In this document: positions 36,679 through 44,996 of the stretch, in pieces
How the letters are laid out: each line of letters opens with the position of its first letter
How positions within the stretch are numbered: the stretch's first letter is position 1
NCBI RefSeq assembly: GCF_026168515.1
Contig: NZ_CP093443.1
Span: forward strand, 1,612,001 to 1,676,000
DNA from: Brevibacterium spongiae
GTDB taxonomy: Bacteria; Actinomycetota; Actinomycetes; Actinomycetales; Brevibacteriaceae
Length of the DNA: 64,000 nt
Direction: 5' to 3'
The notes under the pieces: model-generated
Told to the model about the DNA's origin: nothing
Database searches by the model: none
The model's input: the letters and a program-made list of their open reading frames with translations, nothing else
Program-made: the position numbers and the translations under genes

Positions 36679-36758
36679 GCAGCCCGCTGCGGCGCGACCG
36701 CGGGCAGCGGTTGTGGACAGCGCCGAGGCGATGAGGGCGCAGAGACGGCGCAGAAACG

Positions 36759-36812
36759 ACTGAGTCCCTTGTGCTGACGACGATGATTCGTCATCGGTAC
36801 AAGGGACTCAGT
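36759..36812. terminator. Bidirectional terminator between pdtaS and whiB1
   Basis: ACTGAGTCCCTTGT at 36759-36772 pairs perfectly with 36799-36812 (14-bp stem). The 26-nt interior has additional partial complementarity (GATGA/TCATC). It separates two convergent genes. Confidence 0.75.
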
Positions 36813-36844
36813 GTGCAGCGCCGAAGGCGACTGCGTCGGTCGGT

Positions 36845-37093
36845 TCAGCCGGCGCGACGGGCGCGAGCTGCGCGGCGTTTGAGTGCGCGACGCTCGTCTT
36901 CGCTCAGCCCACCCCAGACTCCGGCATCCTGACCGGACTCGAGAGCCCACTGCAGGCAGGTCTCGGCTACTTCACAGCGGCGACAGACGGTCTTCGCTTC
37001 CTCAATCTGGAGCAGCGCGGGTCCGGTGTTGCCGATCGGGAAGAAGAGCTCCGGATCCTCATTGAGGCATGCTGCACGGTGTCGCCAATCCAT
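36845..37093 (-). CDS. whiB1: WhiB family iron-sulfur regulator WhiB1
   Basis: An 82-residue WhiB-like protein. The [4Fe-4S] cluster ligands are Cys9, Cys37, Cys40 and Cys46, in the order C...CxxC...C. The family GVWGG turn (about 58-62) and a basic C-terminus follow (ALKRRAARARRAG, DNA-binding AT-hook-like). WhiB1 binds the primary sigma factor region 4 and represses or activates growth genes; its cluster reacts with NO. The position next to pdtaS supports the WhiB1 assignment. The upstream region is AT-rich. Confidence 0.95.
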   Translation of the reverse strand: MDWRHRAACLNEDPELFFPIGNTGPALLQIEEAKTVCRRCEVAETCLQWALESGQDAGVWGGLSEDERRALKRRAARARRAG

Positions 37094-37356
37094 GGTGACC
37101 TTTCGACGAATTCAGTGAACGCGGTTGATCACGCCCGTAATTCCGGGCGCGCAACTCTCTCAGTCAAGGTTCACATAACGCAATTGGGCGCACAAGGGTC
37201 CGGCAGTGTGAAATTTCTGACAAATATTTTCCCTATTGTCCTGCTATGCAGGCGTTCGCGCAAATCGGTCCGATATGCGTCCGGAGCCGTCGTCTCAGCC
37301 CACTCCGTCTAGACTGACAGGCGAAAGCAGACAGTTCGTGAACCAATGGAGGACTC
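37094..37356. promoter_or_regulatory. whiB1-gammaCA divergent control region
   Basis: 263 bp without a gene and AT-richer than its surroundings. Seen here: a TGTGA-AATTTC-TGACA arrangement (half-site similarity to actinobacterial CRP sites) and, on the minus strand, a TTGACT -35-like hexamer. TAGACT at 37310-37315 is a candidate -10 for the plus-strand carbonic anhydrase gene. In mycobacteria whiB1 is controlled by CRP; whether this holds here is inference. Confidence 0.4.
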
Positions 37357-37908
37357 ATGACCAACGACCTCGCCGGCCCCCGCATCGTCTCCGTCGGAGG
37401 GCACACCCCGCAGATCGATCCGGGCGCCTTCATCGCCGCCGGCGCCACCCTCGTCGGCGATGTGCATGTGAAGAAGGGGGCCAGCGTCTTCTACGGCTGC
37501 GTGCTGCGGGCCGAGGCCGCGCCGATCACGATCGGTGAGGACTCGAACGTCCAGGACAACACTGTCATGCACACCGACGCAGGCAAGCCCGTCGTCATCG
37601 GTGCCCGCGTTTCGATCGGCCACCAGGCTCTCGTCCACGGCGCCGTCGTCGACGACGATGTGCTCATCGGCATGCACTCCACAGTGCTCAATGACGCGCA
37701 CATCGGCACCGAATCCCTCGTCGCCGCCGGAGCTGTCGTCCTCGAAGGCACGGTGATCCCGCCGCGCTCTCTCGTGGCAGGAGTCCCGGCGAAGGTGCGG
37801 CGGGAGATGGACGATGACGGAGTGGAGAAGGTGCGGCGGAACGCGCAGTCATACGTCGAACTCTCGACCCTGCACAAGGACACCGCCGAGGTGGTCGATC
37901 CGTCCTGA
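37357..37908 (+). CDS. Gamma-carbonic anhydrase-like hexapeptide-repeat protein
   Basis: A 183-residue left-handed beta-helix protein. Hexapeptide repeats run from about 20 to 150, and the zinc-type histidines are seen in NTVMHTDAGKP, GHQALVHGAVV and LIGMHSTVLND, the pattern of the gamma-class carbonic anhydrase/YrdA family. Members are trimers; not all have measurable carbonic anhydrase activity. GGAGG precedes the ATG. The C-terminal ~35 residues are charged and outside the helix. Confidence 0.88.
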   Translation: MTNDLAGPRIVSVGGHTPQIDPGAFIAAGATLVGDVHVKKGASVFYGCVLRAEAAPITIGEDSNVQDNTVMHTDAGKPVVIGARVSIGHQALVHGAVVDDDVLIGMHSTVLNDAHIGTESLVAAGAVVLEGTVIPPRSLVAGVPAKVRREMDDDGVEKVRRNAQSYVELSTLHKDTAEVVDPS

Positions 37909-37946
37909 GCGGATCCGTCGGACCTGTCCTTCCCTGAGAGACAGTC

Positions 37947-37963
37947 GTCGGACCGGATCCGAC
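37947..37963. repeat. Quasi-palindrome in a GGATCCG-rich gap
   Basis: GTCGGACCGGATCCGAC is a near-perfect inverted repeat. Within 37909-37990 the GGATCCG string recurs three times. It may serve as a terminator between the carbonic anhydrase-like gene and lpdA. Confidence 0.4.
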
Positions 37964-38069
37964 CCGTCCTGATCGGATCCGTGCCGACAGAGTGTGCGCC
38001 TTTGGGATATCGGATCGACGCCCCGGAGCGCCGTTCGCAAGGACCGTGGCGATTTGAGACAATCTGAGA

Positions 38070-39494
38070 GTGAACACAGAATTTGATTCCACTGCAGATC
38101 GCGTCGTCATCATCGGCGGCGGCCCCGGAGGATACGAGGCCGCACTCGTAGCCGCTCAGCTGGGCGCCGATGTCATGCTCATCGAGCAGAACCGCTGCGG
38201 AGGCTCAGCGGTGCTCACCGACGTGGTTCCGTCGAAGTCCCTCATCGCCACAGCGGAGATGATGGACGAGATCGAACGGTCCGACAGCCTCGGGATCCGG
38301 ATCGAGCACGACGACGAGACCGCGAGCAATGTCCGCCGGGTGACCGCAGACCTCGAGGCCGTCAACAAGCGCATCCTCTCGCTGGCCGACGCTCAGGCCA
38401 ACGACATCTACGAAGGCCTCATCCGGGCCGGCGTCAAGGCGATCCAGGGCAAGGCGACCTTGGCCGGTCGCGATCAGGTGCACGTGGTCGAGTCCGGCGG
38501 CACCGAATACACGCTCGACGCCTCGACGATCCTGCTGTCCGTGGGTGCCCACCCGCGTGAGCTGCCGACCGCGCAGCCCGACGGTGAGCGGATCCTGACC
38601 TGGACGCAGCTCTACGACCTCGACGAGCTGCCCGAGCACCTCATCGTCGTGGGTTCCGGTGTCACCGGTGCCGAATTCGCCTCGGCCTACCGTGCGCTGG
38701 GCACCGAGGTGACCCTCGTGTCCTCGCGCGAGAAGGTTCTGCCCGGGCAGGACGAGGACGCCGCCGATGTGCTCGAATTCGTCTTCCGCAACAAGGGCAT
38801 GAACGTCCTCTCCCGCTCCCGTGCCGCCTCGGTGACCCGCACCGAATCCGGCGTCGAGGTCGTGCTCGCCGACGGTCGTCGCGTCGAGGGCTCCCACTGC
38901 CTCATGGCCGTCGGCTCGATCCCGAACACCGAGGGCCTCGGCCTCGAGAAGGCCGGTGTGCGCACCAGCGAATCCGGCCATATCGTCGTCGACGGCGTCT
39001 CCCGCACCTCCCGCCCAGGCATCTATGCTGCCGGTGACTGCACCGGTGTGCTGCCGCTGGCGTCCGTGGCCGCGATGCAGGGACGGATCGCGATGAACCA
39101 CGCCCTCGGCGACGCGGTCCAGCCGCTCAAGCTGCGCAACGTCGCATCGAACGTGTTCACCGCCCCCGAGATCGCCACCGTCGGCTTCACCCAGCAGAAC
39201 TACCGGGAGAACCCGACCGATATCGACACGGTGATGCTGCCGCTGGACACGAACCCGCGTGCGAAGATGCTCGAGATCGAGGACGGCTTCGTCAAGATCT
39301 TCGCCCGCAGGGGATCCGGGTCGATCCTCGGCGGCGTCGTCGTCGGCCCTCGGGCCAGCGAACTCATTCTGCCGATCACGATGGCCGTGGAGAACCGACT
39401 CACCGTCGACCAGCTCGCGGCGAGTTTCGTCGTCTACCCCTCGGTGAGCGGTTCGCTCACCGAGGCGGCCAGAAAGCTCCACCGCCACCTCTGA
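38070..39494 (+). CDS. lpdA: LpdA-type NAD(P)H:quinone dehydrogenase
   Basis: A 474-residue pyridine nucleotide-disulfide oxidoreductase-fold flavoprotein. FAD loop GGGPGGYEAALVAAQLGAD, NAD loop VVGSGVTGAEFASAYRALG and the second FAD motif IYAAGDCTGVLPLASVAAMQG are present. The redox-active Cys pair of lipoamide dehydrogenases is missing: the usual GGTCxxxGCIPSK region reads CGGSAVLTDVVPSKS. This is the feature of LpdA (Rv3303c), which reduces quinones rather than disulfides. The GTG start begins NTEFDSTADRVVIIGGGPGG. Physiological substrate is inferred from the family. Confidence 0.9.
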   Translation: MNTEFDSTADRVVIIGGGPGGYEAALVAAQLGADVMLIEQNRCGGSAVLTDVVPSKSLIATAEMMDEIERSDSLGIRIEHDDETASNVRRVTADLEAVNKRILSLADAQANDIYEGLIRAGVKAIQGKATLAGRDQVHVVESGGTEYTLDASTILLSVGAHPRELPTAQPDGERILTWTQLYDLDELPEHLIVVGSGVTGAEFASAYRALGTEVTLVSSREKVLPGQDEDAADVLEFVFRNKGMNVLSRSRAASVTRTESGVEVVLADGRRVEGSHCLMAVGSIPNTEGLGLEKAGVRTSESGHIVVDGVSRTSRPGIYAAGDCTGVLPLASVAAMQGRIAMNHALGDAVQPLKLRNVASNVFTAPEIATVGFTQQNYRENPTDIDTVMLPLDTNPRAKMLEIEDGFVKIFARRGSGSILGGVVVGPRASELILPITMAVENRLTVDQLAASFVVYPSVSGSLTEAARKLHRHL

Positions 39495-39616
39495 TCCCAC
39501 TGCGCGGCGGCTGCACTGAAGATTTTTCTGCGCAGCTGTCGATCTCGGTCGTCCTCGGCCGTCATCATGGTGTCAGGCCGCCCGGCATGACATCGGAAAC
39601 GACAGAGGAGATCGAC

Positions 39617-39958
39617 ATGAAATACGCACTTCTGCTCATGGGACGCACAGAGGACCCCGAGTGCGGAGAGACCGGAGGCGCGGACCCGAGCGAGTTCATG
39701 GCCTTCGACAAGGAGATCACCGAGGCGGGGATCGTCGTCGGCGGCTTCGCTCTCGAAGGCCCCGAACTCGGGGTGCGGGTCAGCGAATCCGGCGGAGAAG
39801 CCCTCGTCACCTCGGGGCCCTTCGCCGAATCGAACGAGTTCGTCGGCGGCAGCTACGTCATCGAGGTCGCCGACATCGACGAGGCGATCGCCTGGGCGAA
39901 GAAGAGTCCCGGTGCGAAGGCCGGTCACATCGAGATCCGGCCGGTCGCCGACTACTGA
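39617..39958 (+). CDS. YCII/DGPF-domain protein
   Basis: A 113-residue YCII-related protein with the DGPF-type motif region (GGEALVTSGPFAESNEFVGG; the family D/TGPF) and a final EIRPV. It starts MKYALLLMG with GAGGAG about six bases upstream; a start ten codons earlier is possible. In actinobacteria these proteins are encoded beside ECF42 sigma factors, and here the stop overlaps the sigma-factor ATG by one base. Their biochemical role is not established. Confidence 0.85.
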   Translation: MKYALLLMGRTEDPECGETGGADPSEFMAFDKEITEAGIVVGGFALEGPELGVRVSESGGEALVTSGPFAESNEFVGGSYVIEVADIDEAIAWAKKSPGAKAGHIEIRPVADY

Positions 39959-41235
39959 TGGACCCTGCTCCCGGCTCGGCCGCCCGAGTCCTCACCGCCA
40001 TCGGCGAGGAGGACTTCGGGCGGCTGCTCGCAGCGCTGGTCACCCGGTTCCGGGATTTCGACCTCGCCGAGGAGGCGCTGCACGATGCGGTGCTCCGTGC
40101 GGTCGAGACGTGGCCGGTCAGAGGAGTGCCCGAGCGGCCGCAGGCGTGGCTGATGACCACGGCGAAGAACCGTGCGATCGATCTCATCCGCGCCGACGAG
40201 GTGCGCACCCGCCACCTCGCCCGGCTGCGCATCGAGGACGAACTGCGCTCAGGGGACCACGACGACCACGCGGACCGCCTCGGCGAGGAGATGGACGCCG
40301 CGGACATCCCCGACGAACGCCTCGGACTGTTCTTCACCTGTTCACACCCCACTCTGCGCGAAGACGAACGCATCGTCCTCATCCTGCGCTTCCTCTCGGG
40401 GCTGACCACCGCCGAGGTCGCCGCCGGGTTCCTCGTCGAAACGGCGACGATGCAGCAGCGGATCGTGCGCGCCAAACAGCGGATCCTCAAGACCGGGATC
40501 CCCTTCGGGCGTCCCGGACCCGACGACCTGCTCGACCGGCTGCCCGGAGTGCTGCGCGTCCTCTGCCTCATCTTCACCCAGGGCATCAACGCGAGTTCGG
40601 GACCCGCTCATACCCGCGTGGACCTCCAGCAGGAATCGATCAGGCTGACCCGACAGCTGGTCGGCTATCTGCCGGACGAAACCGAGGTGCGCGGCCTGTT
40701 GGCGCTGCTCCTGCTGAGCTCGGCACGCGACCCCGCACGAGTGGGTCCCGACGGCAGACCGGTGCCGCTGGCCGAGCAGGACCGGGGCCTGTGGGACTCC
40801 CTCCTCATCGCCGAGGGGACCGGACTGGTGAGCACAGCCGCCGGAGAACCGGGGGCCGGTCCGTACACCATCCAGGCGGCGATCGCGGCCCTCCACGCGG
40901 AAGCCGTGAGCTTCGACGACACAGACTGGCGCCAGATCCTCATTCTCTACCGGATGCTGTTCGACCGCGACCCGTCCCCGGTGATCGCGCTCAACATCGC
41001 GATCACCCTCGGCCGGGTGCACGGACCCGCAGCGGCGATGAGGGCACTGGATGAGCTGGCCGACGAGCCGCAGCTCCTGCGCCACCGGCCCTACCACATT
41101 GCGCGGGCCATCACGCTCGACGAACTCGGACGCAGCGACGAGGCCGAAGACGCCTATGCCGCAGGACTGGCCTGCCCCGGCAACGACGCCGAGTCCGAAT
41201 TCATCTCTGCCCGGGTCACCGACCTCGATCGGTGA
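39958..41235 (+). CDS. ECF42-like sigma factor with long C-terminal extension
   Basis: A 425-residue extracytoplasmic-function sigma factor. Region 2 is about residues 20-85 (FRDFDLAEEALHDAVLRAVETWP ... QAWLMTTAKNRAIDLIR), and region 4 is about 125-180 (LVLRFLSGLTTAEVAAGFLV-type helix). The remaining ~240 residues are a helical C-terminal extension with LLALLLLSSARDPARV and TPR-like repeats (YHIARAITLDELGRSDEAEDAY). Linkage to a DGPF protein and the long extension are defining for the ECF42 group, in which the extension controls activity without an anti-sigma factor. The stop codon lies inside a strong hairpin. Confidence 0.88.
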   Translation: MDPAPGSAARVLTAIGEEDFGRLLAALVTRFRDFDLAEEALHDAVLRAVETWPVRGVPERPQAWLMTTAKNRAIDLIRADEVRTRHLARLRIEDELRSGDHDDHADRLGEEMDAADIPDERLGLFFTCSHPTLREDERIVLILRFLSGLTTAEVAAGFLVETATMQQRIVRAKQRILKTGIPFGRPGPDDLLDRLPGVLRVLCLIFTQGINASSGPAHTRVDLQQESIRLTRQLVGYLPDETEVRGLLALLLLSSARDPARVGPDGRPVPLAEQDRGLWDSLLIAEGTGLVSTAAGEPGAGPYTIQAAIAALHAEAVSFDDTDWRQILILYRMLFDRDPSPVIALNIAITLGRVHGPAAAMRALDELADEPQLLRHRPYHIARAITLDELGRSDEAEDAYAAGLACPGNDAESEFISARVTDLDR

Positions 41236-41246
41236 CCCGGGCAGAG
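41205..41246 (+). terminator. Hairpin overlapping the sigma-factor stop codon
   Basis: A perfect 17-bp stem pairs 41205-41221 with 41230-41246 around an 8-nt loop. The TGA stop at 41233-41235 sits within the right arm, so the hairpin ends the gene and probably the transcript. No T-run follows. Confidence 0.75.
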
Positions 41247-41281
41247 AAGTTATAAACCGGGCAGGGACGCCATACTATGAC

Positions 41282-41316
41282 GCCTGCCGTCGGTTCAGGA
41301 TGAACGGACGGCAGGC
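41282..41316. terminator. Second hairpin before the acyl-CoA carboxylase gene
   Basis: GCCTGCCGTC at 41282-41291 pairs with GACGGCAGGC at 41307-41316 (10-bp stem, 15-nt loop). It lies in the convergent gap and may terminate the minus-strand carboxylase gene. Confidence 0.6.
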
Positions 41317-41379
41317 GGTGACGGGAGCTCCGCAGAGGGTGACGGGACCTCCGCAGGCGGTGACGGGAGCTCCGCAGAG
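41317..41379. repeat. Three tandem 21-bp direct repeats
   Basis: Units start at 41317, 41338 and 41359 and share GGTGACGGGA(G/C)CTCCGCAG. They follow the hairpin at once, between the sigma factor and the carboxylase. One frame reads a repeated VTGAPQ-like peptide, but nothing supports coding. Confidence 0.75.
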
Positions 41380-41402
41380 GGGCGCCCTTGCGGCGCCGCG
41401 AC

Positions 41403-43214
41403 TCAGGCGGCGAAGCGGATGATCGCCTCACCGGACTTCACTGAGGCTCCGGCATCGACGAGGACCTCGGAGACGGTGCCCGAGTGCCCGGCCTTGAGCG
41501 GCTGCTCCATCTTCATCGCTTCGATGACGGCGAGAGTGTCTCCGGCTTCGACGCTGTCACCTGGACTGACGGAGACGGAGACGATGGTGCCCTGCATAGG
41601 AGCATTGAGCGCGTTCGAATCGTCGGCGATCTTCGCACCCTTGCGGCTGCTGAGCCCGCGTTTCCGGCGCGGCACGCTGGGGCTCGGCACATGTCCGAGA
41701 TCGGAGATGACGTCCTTGGGGACAGACACGGTCATCCGCCGACCGTCGACCTCGACGACCACACTGAAACTGTCGGTTGCGGCACTCATGAGTTCTCCTG
41801 ATTGGGAATCGGCGAGAGGATTGGCGAAAGCGGTTTCGAGCCAGTTGGTCCAGACCTTGAAATCGGTGGCGAAGGCCGGTTCGGACGCGAGGACTCGGTG
41901 CAGCGGCAGCAGCGTCGAGACACCGTCGATCCGGTATTCCGACAGTGCACGGCGGGCGCGAGCCAGTGCCTCGTCACGGGTGGAACCGGTGACGACGAGC
42001 TTGGCCAGCATCGGGTCGAAGTCCGTACCGACGACGCTGCCTTCGCCGATGCCCGAATCCAGACGCACACCGGGACCGGACGGGGCCCGGTAGTTCTTCA
42101 CCGTGCCGGTGGCGGGGAAGAACGTGGAGGGATCCTCCGCGTTGATCCGGAACTGGAAGGAATGTCCGCGCACCGCGGGGAACTCATCGGGAAGGGTCTC
42201 GCCCGAGGCGATGCGCACCTGCCAGCCGACGAGATCGACTCCGGTGATCTCCTCGGTGACGGTGTGCTCGACCTGGATGCGCGCATTGGCCTCCATGAAG
42301 ATGATCGTGCCGTCTTCACCGAGCAGGTATTCGCAGGTGGCGGCGCCGACGTAGCCGACGTGGGCCAGCAGCCTCGCCGAGGCTTCGGAGACGATGCGCT
42401 CCTGCTCAGGCGTGAGGAACGGGGCGGGTGCCTCTTCGACGATCTTCTGGTTGCGGCGCTGCAGCGTGCAGTCGCGGGTGGACACGATTCGGACGTTGCC
42501 GTGAGCATCGGCCAGGCACTGCGTCTCGAGGTGTCGGGGACGCACGATCTGCTTCTCGATGAGGCATTCTCCACGACCGAAGGCTGACTGGGCCTCACGC
42601 GTCGCGGCGGTGTAGGCACCCTCGAGGTCGTCGGCAGAGCCGCAGGCGCGGAAGCCGCGCCCGCCGCCGCCGTGGACGGCCTTGACGACGACGGGGAAGC
42701 CGATGCGCTCGGCGACCGCGGCGGCTTCGGCCAGATCGGCCACGGCACCGTCGGAACCGGGTGCCACCGGGGCATCGACGGCCTCGGCGACGGCACGGGC
42801 GCCGGACTTGTCGCCGAGGAGTTCGATGGCGGCCGGGGGAGGGCCGATCCAGATCAGACCCGCGTCGATGACCGCCTGCGCGAAGTGCGCGTTCTCGGCC
42901 AGATATCCGTAGCCGGGGTGGATGGCATCGGCCCCTGAGCGCTTGGCCAAGGCGAGGATCTTGTCGACGTCGAGGTAGGTCTCCCCGGCTCCGGCGCCGT
43001 CGAGCAGCCAGGCGTCGTCGGCGAGTTCGACGAAGTCGGCGTCGGAGTCGGCGCGGGTGTACACGGCGACGGCCTTGATGCCGAGGTCGTGTGCGGCTCG
43101 GATGATGCGCAGAGCGATCTCACCGCGGTTGGCGATGAGGACTCGGCGGACGGCCCCGGTCGGCACGGTGGTGCTGAGAACCGTGGTCGCGGCGTCGGGG
43201 AGGACTGTGGTCAT
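41403..43214 (-). CDS. accA: Acyl-CoA carboxylase alpha subunit (biotin carboxylase-BCCP fusion)
   Basis: A 603-residue protein: an N-terminal biotin carboxylase (start RRVLIANRGEIALRIIRAA) with an ATP-grasp region FPVVVKAVHGGGGRGFR and the catalytic segment EANARIQVEHTVTEE (E-x-N-x-R kept). A linker leads to a C-terminal biotinyl domain ending with IEAMKMEQPLKAGHSG, the biotinylated Lys at about 568. It carboxylates biotin for acetyl-CoA/propionyl-CoA carboxylases; the beta subunit is elsewhere. The ATG at 43214 has AAAGGAG four bases upstream. It follows an AT-rich 100-bp promoter gap. Confidence 0.94.
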   Translation of the reverse strand: MTTVLPDAATTVLSTTVPTGAVRRVLIANRGEIALRIIRAAHDLGIKAVAVYTRADSDADFVELADDAWLLDGAGAGETYLDVDKILALAKRSGADAIHPGYGYLAENAHFAQAVIDAGLIWIGPPPAAIELLGDKSGARAVAEAVDAPVAPGSDGAVADLAEAAAVAERIGFPVVVKAVHGGGGRGFRACGSADDLEGAYTAATREAQSAFGRGECLIEKQIVRPRHLETQCLADAHGNVRIVSTRDCTLQRRNQKIVEEAPAPFLTPEQERIVSEASARLLAHVGYVGAATCEYLLGEDGTIIFMEANARIQVEHTVTEEITGVDLVGWQVRIASGETLPDEFPAVRGHSFQFRINAEDPSTFFPATGTVKNYRAPSGPGVRLDSGIGEGSVVGTDFDPMLAKLVVTGSTRDEALARARRALSEYRIDGVSTLLPLHRVLASEPAFATDFKVWTNWLETAFANPLADSQSGELMSAATDSFSVVVEVDGRRMTVSVPKDVISDLGHVPSPSVPRRKRGLSSRKGAKIADDSNALNAPMQGTIVSVSVSPGDSVEAGDTLAVIEAMKMEQPLKAGHSGTVSEVLVDAGASVKSGEAIIRFAA

Positions 43215-43337
43215 GGCGCTCCTTTGTATGATCACAGAACAATTTAGAGAAGGACACCAACGACTTGTAGATCACCGATAAAAAATACGGGCGAGAACTT
43301 CAATGGCTTCGGGCGTGTCACCCTGTCGGAATCGAGT

Positions 43338-44015
43338 CTAGTGCCTCTGTGACCAGAGATCGGGCCAGAACAGGCCGATGTCGGTGACCAATTCGCGCAG
43401 CACCGGCAGGCTGAGGCCGAGCACCGTGAGATGGTCGCCGTCGAGCGAATCGACGAAAGCACCGCCATAGCCGTCGATCGTCAGCGCACCGGCCACGTGG
43501 AAAGGCTCTTCGGTGGCGATATAGGCTTCCAGCTCCGCGGGGCTGGGGGAGCCGATGAGCACCGAGGTGGTCGACCGCTTCGACCGCAGATCGCTGAGTT
43601 CGAGGCGCGCCGCCTCGGGGCCGGTTCCGGGGGTGCGTCTGAGCACGGCGACCGTGTGTCCCGAATGCAGCTGCGTCCACTGTCCGGCGATCGCCGACCA
43701 CACGGTGCGGGTGCGTTCGGCGGTGCCGGGTTTGCCGATGGCCTGTCCGTCGAATTCGAGCAGCGAGTCCCCGGCGATGACGATGACGGTCTCCGTCTGC
43801 GGCAGCGTCGACGGCGGAGAGGAGATGATCCGGTCGATGACGGCCCGGGCCTTCGCCTGCGACAGAGCGAGAGTGAGATCGCCGACGGAACCGGTGAAAT
43901 CGTCCTCGATGGCGCGTTCATCGACCTCGGAGACGATGATGAGCGGATCGATGCCCGCTGAGGTGAGGATCTGGCGGCGGGCGGGGGACTGTGAGGCGAG
44001 GACGACCGGGATCAT
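43338..44015 (-). CDS. maf: Maf-like nucleotide pyrophosphatase
   Basis: A 225-residue Maf/HAM1-like protein that hydrolyses non-canonical nucleoside triphosphates. ASQSPARRQIL (nucleotide-binding start), VSEVDERAI, the catalytic Asp region AGDSLLEFDGQAIGKP and the EPFHVAGALTIDGYGG segment are visible. The usual ADTVV at the catalytic site reads GDSLL, but the Asp is kept. The ATG overlaps the stop of the upstream SGNH gene (ATGA), so they form one unit. Confidence 0.9.
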   Translation of the reverse strand: MIPVVLASQSPARRQILTSAGIDPLIIVSEVDERAIEDDFTGSVGDLTLALSQAKARAVIDRIISSPPSTLPQTETVIVIAGDSLLEFDGQAIGKPGTAERTRTVWSAIAGQWTQLHSGHTVAVLRRTPGTGPEAARLELSDLRSKRSTTSVLIGSPSPAELEAYIATEEPFHVAGALTIDGYGGAFVDSLDGDHLTVLGLSLPVLRELVTDIGLFWPDLWSQRH

Positions 44016-44932
44016 GAGACGGCTGCCTGCGGGTCAGCCTGCTGGTCGGGGACGAGCTCCTCGCGGCGGGCGTCTTCGCCCTTCTCCGGAATATCGAGGC
44101 TGCGGTCGACGATGATCGGGGCCTCGATGCGTTCGGCGATCGCAGCGAGCAGGGTCGATGACAGCTGGGCATAGCCGAGCTCGCTGGGGAAGCGCCCCGA
44201 CTCGTTGAGCAGAGACCTGCGTGTGGTGCCGCTCAGCGACCCGGTCGACCGCAGCGGAACTGCGCGGGCGGCCAGAGCCGCCAGCCACTGGGACCCGGCG
44301 AGGACTCGAGACGTCCGGCGCAGCGAGGTCTTGAGCGGATCGCGCAGTCCCGGCAGCCCGCCGAGGTTGGGGCAGACGAGGACGAAGACGGTGTAGCGGC
44401 CTTCGCGTTGGAGCCGGTTGATCGCCTGGTTGAGGATCGGCACGCCGATCGTCGCCTGGATCGGATGGATGATGTCGCCGGTGCCGATCGAGATGATCGC
44501 GAAGCGGCGATCTTCGCTCCAGCGATCCGACAGCTGGCGTGACAGCCACGGTGAGCGCAGCACTTCGTCGACCTGGCGGCCGAGGTCCTCGGAGAGCGCG
44601 GACGGTCGTGCGGTGGTCTGCACCCGCACCGTGGTGCCGAGCATGCGGGCCAGTCCGCGTCCGATGAGCGTGGGTGGGGCGTGTTCGGCATCGACGTCGA
44701 CACCGCACAGCCAGGAGTCGCCGATGATGGCCAAAGCGGCGGAATCGTCATCGTCATGATCACGTGGGGCGGCGATCGCCTCGGCGAAGGTGGAGTGAGG
44801 TCGATTCTCGTCCTCATCGAAGGCTCGACGCAGCGAACCCGCCTGATGGCGGAGGAGCCCCGCCACCGATGCCCCGGCACCGAGCGCGGTCGCCCCCATG
44901 CTCGCCAGGGTAAAGATCATGCGTCTTCCCAC
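44012..44932 (-). CDS. SGNH/GDSL-hydrolase-like membrane-anchored protein
   Basis: A 306-residue protein with an N-terminal hydrophobic segment (about 5-25) and an SGNH-hydrolase-like domain: block I ALAIIGDSWLCGVD (GDS), a block III-like SIGTGDIIH. The C-terminal DxxH pair normally found in block V is not evident; the region reads FPSELGYAQLS. It may be a degenerate esterase or have a different role. The GTG start has GAGGAGG six bases upstream, and the stop overlaps maf. It is divergent from the AI-2E-type permease gene. Confidence 0.75.
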   Translation of the reverse strand: MGRRMIFTLASMGATALGAGASVAGLLRHQAGSLRRAFDEDENRPHSTFAEAIAAPRDHDDDDSAALAIIGDSWLCGVDVDAEHAPPTLIGRGLARMLGTTVRVQTTARPSALSEDLGRQVDEVLRSPWLSRQLSDRWSEDRRFAIISIGTGDIIHPIQATIGVPILNQAINRLQREGRYTVFVLVCPNLGGLPGLRDPLKTSLRRTSRVLAGSQWLAALAARAVPLRSTGSLSGTTRRSLLNESGRFPSELGYAQLSSTLLAAIAERIEAPIIVDRSLDIPEKGEDARREELVPDQQADPQAAVS

Positions 44933-44996
44933 TGATTTCCCTCCTCAGGCGTCATCATTCCACCTTAGTGAGTCCATCAACAACTATTGTTGGAGC

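Noticed and set aside
41317..41379. CRISPR-like array
   Set aside because: The 21-bp units are directly adjacent without spacers and there are only three; no cas genes nearby.
41051..41422. Frame with repeated VTGAPQ peptide
   Set aside because: It arises from the 21-bp tandem repeats and the end of the sigma gene in another frame; no start signal or family.
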